Positions 22,256 to 27,004 of a stretch of DNA of 27,004 nucleotides are shown here, in pieces. Below the pieces are notes generated by a model. That model was given only the letters and a program-made list of their open reading frames with translations. It was not told the origin of the DNA and made no database searches. Numbering within the stretch: position 1 is the first letter of the stretch; every line of letters starts with the position of its first letter. Source of the stretch: Lachnospiraceae bacterium (lineage in GTDB: Bacteria > Bacillota > Clostridia > Lachnospirales > Lachnospiraceae); the NCBI GenBank assembly GCA_900772845.1, contig CAAGSD010000050.1, positions 1 through 27,004 on the forward strand, in the 5' to 3' direction. The position numbers and the translations under genes are program-made.

Positions 22256-22888
22256 ATGGTAAGCAAAGGGAGTGTTCTGGTGGAGAAAAGACGGGAAATA
22301 CCCTGGGCGAGTGGGACGCTTGTGGCAATCAATGTAATTGTGTTTCTAATATGTACTTTTTACGGAGATGTGTTATATAATAAAGGGGAATTGGATATTG
22401 TCGGTGTGTTGGCTGATAAACAGTATGGCAGGCTTTTGTGGGCAATGTTTCTGCATGTGGGGATAGAACATCTTTTTAACAATATGGTAATTTTGTTCTT
22501 TCTGGGCGCCATGATCGAGAAAGTGACAGGACATATCTCGTTTCTGCTGCTTTATTTTCTATCCGGGATCGGTGGAAATTTGTGCTCGCTGTCGGTAAAA
22601 CTCCTGCAGATGGATTATTCGGCATCTGTAGGTGCCAGCGGAGCCATCTTTGGACTGGACGGAGTACTGTTGGCCTGGATTTTGCTGGATCGGCAATCTA
22701 TGCCGGATGTTACACCCAAACGGGTGATCCTGATGATAGCATTATCTCTGTACAGTGGTTTTACTGCACAAAATATTGACAATGCGGCACATGTGGGCGG
22801 ACTGGTGACCGGATTCCTGGTAGGACTTTTGCTTTGTGCGCTCAGGAAACACAGAAGACAGAAGAAAACGGAAGAGGTGTGGACTTGA
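22256..22888 (+). CDS. rhomboid-family intramembrane serine protease
   Basis: A protein of about 210 residues with six predicted membrane helices and rhomboid catalytic signatures: the HLFNN oxyanion motif (His72 to Asn76), the serine in VGASGAIFG (Ser128), and the histidine in AAHVGGLVTGF (His179). The enzyme cleaves membrane-spanning segments of other proteins; the substrate is unknown. The ATG at 22256 has GAGAGGA 10 nt upstream; a GTG at 22280 preceded by AAAGGGAG is an equally credible start and would remove eight residues. The stop codon overlaps the next gene's TTG start. The basic C-terminus (RKHRRQKK) should be cytoplasmic. Confidence 0.9.
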   Translation: MVSKGSVLVEKRREIPWASGTLVAINVIVFLICTFYGDVLYNKGELDIVGVLADKQYGRLLWAMFLHVGIEHLFNNMVILFFLGAMIEKVTGHISFLLLYFLSGIGGNLCSLSVKLLQMDYSASVGASGAIFGLDGVLLAWILLDRQSMPDVTPKRVILMIALSLYSGFTAQNIDNAAHVGGLVTGFLVGLLLCALRKHRRQKKTEEVWT

Positions 22889-23892
22889 ATATCAACATTT
22901 ATTATGGCGGACGAGGAATCATTGATGATCCTACAATCTATGTGATCAATAAGATGCAGGAAGTGCTGGAAGAGCTGCGGGTGCATGTGGAGAGATACAA
23001 TCTCTATGATGGAAAGACCAATGTTACGACATTGCCGCAGACACTGAAAGAAGCAGATGGAATTATTCTTGCAACGACAGTGGAGTGGTACGGTATCGGT
23101 GGCTATATGCAGCAGTTTCTGGATGCCTGCTGGCTGTATGGTGATAAAGAGACGATTGCAGGCATTTATATGTGTCCGGTCGTGATGTCTACCACCTATG
23201 GAGAGAGAGAAGGCAAGCTCAGTCTTGCGTCTGCATGGGAGATTCTGGGAGGCCTTCCCTGCAGTGGCATCTGCGGATATATTGAGAATACTGTGACGCT
23301 GGAATTGAATGAACAGTACGGACAGATTATTGAGAAAAAAGCAGAAAATATGTATCGTACCATTAATCAGAAGATTGCAAGTTTTCCTGCCAGCAATAAA
23401 GTAATGAGACAGAAAGTAACAATCCCGAAGGCAATCAACCTGACGCCGCAGGAGACAGAGCAGCTATCGGAATACGTATCGGATGATACATTTGTACAGC
23501 GACAGAAGGAAGATATTCAGGAACTTACTTCTATGTTTCGGGATATGCTGGATAACAGCGGGTCGGATAACGAGCAGGAATATCTGGAGGAATTTCAAAA
23601 GATTTTTGTGCCGCAGCCCGGGTTTGAGGCAAGATATGTTATTAATATAGAAGAAAAAAAGAGTCCCCTGTGGATTGCGGTTGGTGATGGTAAAGTGGAA
23701 TGCGGATATGGCGAGACGGAGAAACCGGATGTGGAGATGCAGATGAACCGCTCAGCCGTGGAAGATATCGTGAATGGACGAATGACATTTCAGAGAGCAT
23801 TTATGTCCGGCGTAATGAAGCGAATGAAGGGAGATTTCCGGATCCTCAGAACGTTGGATCAGATGTTCCCTTTTGAAGAAAATGACAGATAG
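22885..23892 (+). CDS. flavodoxin-like / SCP2-like fusion protein
   Basis: A 335-residue cytosolic protein of two parts. Residues about 1-165 look like an NADPH-dependent FMN-reductase/flavodoxin fold (INIYYGGRG, then ADGIILATTVEWYGIGGYMQ and STTYGEREGKLS). Residues about 247-335 look like an SCP2 sterol-carrier-type domain (SPLWIAVGDGKVECGYG, then AVEDIVNGRMTFQRAFMSG). SCP2 domains bind hydrophobic ligands; combined with a flavin domain this could reduce or hold a lipid-like compound, which is inference. The start is TTG, overlapping the rhomboid stop as TTGA; GAGGTG (22874-22879) is the ribosome site. A longer frame from 22834 lies within the rhomboid gene. Confidence 0.7.
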   Translation: MNINIYYGGRGIIDDPTIYVINKMQEVLEELRVHVERYNLYDGKTNVTTLPQTLKEADGIILATTVEWYGIGGYMQQFLDACWLYGDKETIAGIYMCPVVMSTTYGEREGKLSLASAWEILGGLPCSGICGYIENTVTLELNEQYGQIIEKKAENMYRTINQKIASFPASNKVMRQKVTIPKAINLTPQETEQLSEYVSDDTFVQRQKEDIQELTSMFRDMLDNSGSDNEQEYLEEFQKIFVPQPGFEARYVINIEEKKSPLWIAVGDGKVECGYGETEKPDVEMQMNRSAVEDIVNGRMTFQRAFMSGVMKRMKGDFRILRTLDQMFPFEENDR

Positions 23893-23903
23893 GAGCAAAA
23901 AAG

Positions 23904-24314
23904 ATGAAAAAGGATGATTGTATTTTCTGTAAAATCGCAAATGGAGAGATCCCTTCCAAAACACTATTCGAAGATAAGGACTTTCGCGTGATACTGGATC
24001 TGGGACCGGCGACCAGAGGCCATGCATTGATTCTTCCCAAAGAACATGCGGATAATCTGTATGAACTGCCGGAAGAAACAGCAGCAAAAGTATTCGTGCT
24101 TGCTAAAAATATGGCAGCAAAGATGACAGAGAAATTACATTGTGATGGATTGAACATCGTGCAGAACAATGGAGAAGCTGCCGGACAGACAGTCAGACAT
24201 TTTCACATGCATCTGATTCCCCGGTATGAGAATGACGGACAGCATATTTTATGGAATCCGGGCGAGAGCACACCGGAGGAACTGGAAGAGATCCGCAAAA
24301 TTATTACAGAATAG
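23904..24314 (+). CDS. HIT family nucleotide hydrolase
   Basis: A 136-residue histidine-triad protein of the Hint/HinT type, hydrolysing nucleoside phosphoramidates or related compounds. The triad is RHFHMHLIPR (His99, His101, His103), and the N-terminal CIFCKIANGEIPS gives the zinc-type cysteine pair (Cys6, Cys9). AGGAG precedes the ATG. It lies 11 bp after the flavodoxin-SCP2 gene and 12 bp before fumarase alpha, so it is probably in the same transcript. Confidence 0.95.
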   Translation: MKKDDCIFCKIANGEIPSKTLFEDKDFRVILDLGPATRGHALILPKEHADNLYELPEETAAKVFVLAKNMAAKMTEKLHCDGLNIVQNNGEAAGQTVRHFHMHLIPRYENDGQHILWNPGESTPEELEEIRKIITE

Positions 24315-24326
24315 CAGGGAGAAGTC

Positions 24327-25169
24327 ATGAGAACAGTAGATGTAGCTACTTTGACGCAAAATATCAAAGAAATGTGTATAGAGGCAAATCATTTCCTGTC
24401 CGAGGATATGAAAAAAGCATTTACAAAAGCAGAACAGCAGGAAAAGGCACCGCTGGGGAAGCAGATTCTGCAGCAACTGCAGCAAAATATGGAAATCGCC
24501 GGTCAGGATATGATCCCGATCTGTCAGGATACCGGTATGGCTGTTGTATTTCTGGAAGTGGGCCAGGATGTGCATATGGTAGGAGGAAATGTGGAAGATG
24601 CCGTCAATGAAGGTGTCAGACAGGGATATGTAGATGGATATCTGCGAAAATCTGTGGTAAAAGATCCTATTTACAGGGAAAATACGAAAGATAATACACC
24701 TGCAATCATTCATTACAGCATTGTTCCGGGAGAGCATGTCCGGATAACGGTAGCACCGAAGGGCTTTGGCAGCGAGAATATGAGCAGAGTCTTTATGCTT
24801 AAGCCCGCAGACGGCATTGAGGGTGTGAAAAATGCAATTTTGACAGCAGTGAAGGATGCGGGACCGAATGCGTGTCCTCCTATGGTAGTGGGAGTGGGTA
24901 TCGGCGGCACTTTTGAAAAGTGTGCACTGATGGCGAAAAAGGCATTGACGCGTCCGGTGAATGAACATTCAGAGATACCCTATGTAAAAGAATTGGAAGA
25001 AGAATTGCTGGAGAAGATCAACAAAACCGGTATCGGACCGGGAGGTCTGGGTGGATCTACGACTGCGCTGGCGGTCAATATTAATACATATCCTACACAT
25101 ATAGCAGGATTGCCGGTGGCTGTAAATATCTGCTGTCATGTCAACAGACATGTGATCAGAGAGATCTGA
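24327..25169 (+). CDS. fumarate hydratase, class I, alpha subunit (TtdA-like)
   Basis: A 280-residue subunit of a two-subunit [4Fe-4S] hydro-lyase that interconverts fumarate and malate, or possibly tartrate and oxaloacetate. The three cluster cysteines are in PICQDTG (Cys66), PNACPPMVVG (Cys183) and FEKCALMAKK (Cys199). The family pattern APKGFGSENMS and the ending STTALAVNINTYPTHIA are clear. GGGAGAAG precedes the ATG. The matching beta subunit follows 43 bp later. Sequence alone does not separate fumarase from tartrate dehydratase; central metabolism makes fumarase likelier. The enzyme class is oxygen-sensitive, in keeping with an anaerobe. Confidence 0.93.
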   Translation: MRTVDVATLTQNIKEMCIEANHFLSEDMKKAFTKAEQQEKAPLGKQILQQLQQNMEIAGQDMIPICQDTGMAVVFLEVGQDVHMVGGNVEDAVNEGVRQGYVDGYLRKSVVKDPIYRENTKDNTPAIIHYSIVPGEHVRITVAPKGFGSENMSRVFMLKPADGIEGVKNAILTAVKDAGPNACPPMVVGVGIGGTFEKCALMAKKALTRPVNEHSEIPYVKELEEELLEKINKTGIGPGGLGGSTTALAVNINTYPTHIAGLPVAVNICCHVNRHVIREI

Positions 25170-25212
25170 AGCGTAGAAGCCTCGATATTATAGCAAATGG
25201 AGTGTAAGCAAA

Positions 25213-25764
25213 ATGGATAAATATGTAAAAGTACCGCTCAGCAATGAAGATGCCCGTTCTTTAAAATCCGGAGATTATGTATATCTGACGGGAACTATTT
25301 ATACAGCCCGGGATGCGGCACACAAGAGAATGCAGGATGCATTAGATCAGGGAGAGGCGCTTCCTATAGAAATGAAAAACAATGTGATCTATTATATGGG
25401 ACCGTCTCCCGCAAGAGAGGGTAGACCCATCGGATCCGCAGGCCCGACAACGGCAAGCAGAATGGATAAGTATGCTCCGAAGTTGTTGGATCTGGGGCTG
25501 AAGGGAATGATCGGAAAAGGAAAACGTTCACAGGCCGTCCGGGATGCAATCGTACGAAACGGTGCGGTGTATTTTGCAGCAGTGGGTGGAGCCGGAGCTC
25601 TTTTGTCCCGTGCAATTACTTCTTCGGAGGTAATAGCTTATGATGATCTGGGGACGGAGGCAATCCGCAGGCTGACCGTAAAGGATTTCCCTGCCATCGT
25701 GGTAATTGATGCAGAAGGCAATAATCTGTATGAGACAGCGGTAAAAGAATACAACGAAGAATAG
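25213..25764 (+). CDS. fumarate hydratase, class I, beta subunit (TtdB-like)
   Basis: A 183-residue beta subunit completing the alpha/beta hydro-lyase. It shows the substrate-binding patterns GPSPAREGRPIGSAGPTTAS, RMDKYAPKLLDLGLKGMIGKG and FAAVGGAGALLSRAI. In single-chain class I fumarases the two parts are fused; here they are separate. GGAGTG lies upstream of the ATG. The acyltransferase gene starts 12 bp downstream. Confidence 0.93.
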   Translation: MDKYVKVPLSNEDARSLKSGDYVYLTGTIYTARDAAHKRMQDALDQGEALPIEMKNNVIYYMGPSPAREGRPIGSAGPTTASRMDKYAPKLLDLGLKGMIGKGKRSQAVRDAIVRNGAVYFAAVGGAGALLSRAITSSEVIAYDDLGTEAIRRLTVKDFPAIVVIDAEGNNLYETAVKEYNEE

Positions 25765-25776
25765 GCTGGGCGGATT

Positions 25777-26484
25777 ATGTATAGAATCATACTGATGGTG
25801 GTAAGACTGTTCTACAAGGTGCCGTATTATCTGATCAGGATATGGTGGCTGGGAACCAGGAAGAATTTTAACCTGGAAGAGAACTATGCATTTATCAAAA
25901 AGGTAACCAAAGCGGCGAACCGGGCCGGAAGAGTGACGATAGAAAGCTATGGGACAGAAAACATTCCGAAAGAAAACGGATTTATCTTCTTTCCCAATCA
26001 TCAGGGGATGTTTGATGCTCTTGTTTTTCTGGAATCCTGTCCGGTTCCTTTCACCGTTGTCTATAAGAAAGAAGTAAGTAATGTGATCCTGCTGAAACAG
26101 GTGTTTCAAGCATTACGTGCAATTGCCATAGACAGAGAAGATATTAAACAGTCGCTTCAGGTAATCAATCAAATGACAGAAGAAGTAAAGCAGGGAAGAA
26201 ATTTCCTTATTTTCCCGGAAGGAACCAGAAGCCGTATGGGGAACAAGCTGCTTCCATTTAAAGGAGGAACCTTTAAAAGTGCTGTCAGAGCAAAATGCCC
26301 TATTGTACCTTGCGCCCTGATTGATTCCTATAAACCGTTTGACGAGAAGTCTATAGCACCCGTGACGGTAAAACTGATTTATTTACAGCCGATCTGCTAT
26401 GAGGAATACAAACAGTTGAAAACGCCGGAGATTGCAGAACTTGTAAAAGCAAGAATCGAAGCAGCTATTCGACAATATTCATAA
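25777..26484 (+). CDS. plsC: PlsC-like 1-acylglycerol-3-phosphate acyltransferase
   Basis: A 235-residue membrane-associated acyltransferase for phospholipid synthesis, adding the second acyl chain to lysophosphatidic acid. It has the catalytic NHQGMFD (NHxxxxD, Asn74 to Asp80), the FPEGTRSR substrate motif (146-153) and the valine/proline-rich CPIVPCALI block. The N-terminal IILMVVRLFYKVPYYLI is amphipathic or hydrophobic and would anchor it. Other lysophospholipid acyltransferases share these motifs, so the exact acceptor is inferred. A GGGCGGA-like weak ribosome site precedes the ATG. It ends the rhomboid-to-fumarase gene run; no clear terminator follows. Confidence 0.88.
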   Translation: MYRIILMVVRLFYKVPYYLIRIWWLGTRKNFNLEENYAFIKKVTKAANRAGRVTIESYGTENIPKENGFIFFPNHQGMFDALVFLESCPVPFTVVYKKEVSNVILLKQVFQALRAIAIDREDIKQSLQVINQMTEEVKQGRNFLIFPEGTRSRMGNKLLPFKGGTFKSAVRAKCPIVPCALIDSYKPFDEKSIAPVTVKLIYLQPICYEEYKQLKTPEIAELVKARIEAAIRQYS

Positions 26485-26521
26485 ACAATATCTACAATTA
26501 GAAAAATAATTAAAAAACCGA

Positions 26522-26550
26522 TTGACAAACGCATAGAGCTTATGTATAAT
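26522..26550 (+). promoter_or_regulatory. strong promoter for tRNA-Ser
   Basis: Perfect TTGACA and TATAAT are spaced by 17 bp. A 6-bp hairpin, GCGTCA/TGACGC (26558-26574), begins at the expected transcription start. Confidence 0.9.
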
Positions 26551-26582
26551 AACTTTTGCGTCACGAAATGACGCCAATAACA

Positions 26583-26710
26583 TATTGGTAGAGACGATGT
26601 TCAGATCATGGAGAAATACTCAAGAGGCTGAAGAGGCGCCCCTGCTAAGGGTGTAGGTCGGGCAACCGGCGCGAGGGTTCAAATCCCTCTTTCTCCGCTT
26701 ACTACCAATA
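26583..26710 (+). repeat. 9-bp inverted repeat bracketing the tRNA
   Basis: TATTGGTAG (26583-26591) and CTACCAATA (26702-26710) are perfect complements on either side of the tRNA. In the precursor RNA they could pair into a closing stem, perhaps a processing signal. Confidence 0.6.
26610..26697 (+). tRNA. tRNA-Ser (anticodon GCU)
   Basis: An 88-nt tRNA with acceptor stem GGAGAAA/TTTCTCC, anticodon stem CGCCC/GGGTG around loop CTGCTAA (anticodon GCT, reading AGC and AGU), a long variable arm (GGTCGGGCAACCGGC region) typical of serine tRNA, and T arm GAGGG-TTCAAAT-CCCTC. Discriminator base is G. CCA is not encoded and must be added after transcription. Confidence 0.96.
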
Positions 26711-26717
26711 GGAAGTA

Positions 26718-26753
26718 AAAGAAGAATCTTAAGAGATTGAGATTTCTTTTTTT
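26718..26753 (+). terminator. terminator after tRNA-Ser
   Basis: AAAGAAGAATCT can pair with AGATTTCTTT, leaving a two-base bulge, and is followed by seven T. Confidence 0.7.
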
Positions 26754-26805
26754 ACGTCATTTCCATCATTGTGTAAAGGCTTTGAAAAATAAATGTAAAA
26801 AGTTG

Positions 26806-26835
26806 TTGACAAAGCACGGAACAATGTGGTAGTAT
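26806..26835 (+). promoter_or_regulatory. rRNA-type promoter P1
   Basis: TTGACA, 18-bp spacer, TAGTAT, with TGG giving an extended -10. The sequence around it (GTTGTTGACAAA) is shared with P2, so the two are tandem related promoters. A GAAAAC/GTTTTC hairpin (26849-26864) follows. Confidence 0.75.
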
Positions 26836-26902
26836 AAAACTCCACCGCGAAAACAAAGGTTTTCCGGAAGAGAAAAAGATTTAAAAAAATCGAAAAAAGT
26901 TG

Positions 26903-26931
26903 TTGACAAACGAAAGCGGTTATGGTAAGAT
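26903..26931 (+). promoter_or_regulatory. rRNA-type promoter P2
   Basis: TTGACA, 17-bp spacer, TAAGAT, with TGG giving an extended -10. It is preceded by A/T-rich tracts resembling an UP element. Confidence 0.8.
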
Positions 26932-26937
26932 ATCAGA

Positions 26938-27004
26938 GTTGCCGCTGAGAACAACAGCAACGCAAGAAACACTGATCTTTGACAAATAAACAGTAATGCA
27001 ACCC
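26938..27004 (+). other. leader of a ribosomal RNA operon (truncated by window end)
   Basis: After P2 comes a GTTGC/GCAAC hairpin (26938-26961), then TGATCTTTGACAAATAAACA, which resembles the boxA-type leader preceding 16S rRNA in Firmicutes. The window ends before any 16S sequence, so the rRNA gene itself is inferred. Confidence 0.65.

Overview
The window looks like chromosome from a motile, Gram-positive, anaerobic Firmicute of the Lachnospiraceae type. The basis is the moderate GC content, strong AGGAGG-like ribosome sites, frequent TTG/GTG starts, a BofA-like sporulation protein, a two-subunit Fe-S fumarase, flagellin with its FliS chaperone, and a monoderm Tad/Flp pilus locus without secretin or outer-membrane genes. 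No phage, transposase, integrase or CRISPR array was seen. Family calls were made by eye from motifs, not by database search.

Layout. 1-1751: the 3' end of a probable HD-type phosphohydrolase, then a GNAT acetyltransferase and a Cof-type HAD phosphatase. 1752-6979: a well-formed promoter drives a ~980-residue TPR / tandem-repeat / acidic protein with a degenerate AAA-like C-terminus, followed by glycogen branching enzyme and a strong terminator. 7012-11487: a small flagellar operon with a large helical protein (possible DUF6240 / hook-length-control-like), flagellin and FliS. 11437-12157: a DUF2508-like gene on the minus strand, tail-overlapping fliS, then a BofA-like membrane protein.

12263-22187: a complete monoderm Tad/Flp pilus operon behind a TTGCAA-17-TATAAT promoter and a ~230-nt structured leader. 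The order is prepilin peptidase, TadZ-like, CpaF ATPase, TadB, TadC (with a large external insertion), a 58-residue Flp pilin, a DUF5702-like protein, a TadE-like protein with two Cys/His motifs, a second small prepilin-peptidase-like protein, a second TadE-like protein, and an FHA-domain protein. Genes abut or overlap, so they are probably co-transcribed. 22199-26484: rhomboid protease, flavodoxin-SCP2 fusion, HIT hydrolase, fumarase alpha and beta subunits, and a PlsC-like acyltransferase. 26522-27004: a strong promoter, tRNA-Ser(GCU) inside an inverted repeat, a terminator, and two tandem rRNA-type promoters. The window ends in the rRNA leader before 16S.

The least-explained signal is a 31-nt sequence (29 of 31 identical) found in the untranslated leaders of both glgB (4925-4955) and the Tad operon (12466-12496). 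In the Tad copy it sits between 11-bp inverted arms that could form a hairpin. Other points worth a second look are the degenerate-ATPase repeat protein, the twin Cys/His motifs on a pilus-locus TadE protein, the extracytoplasmic insertion in TadC, and the two prepilin peptidases in one operon.
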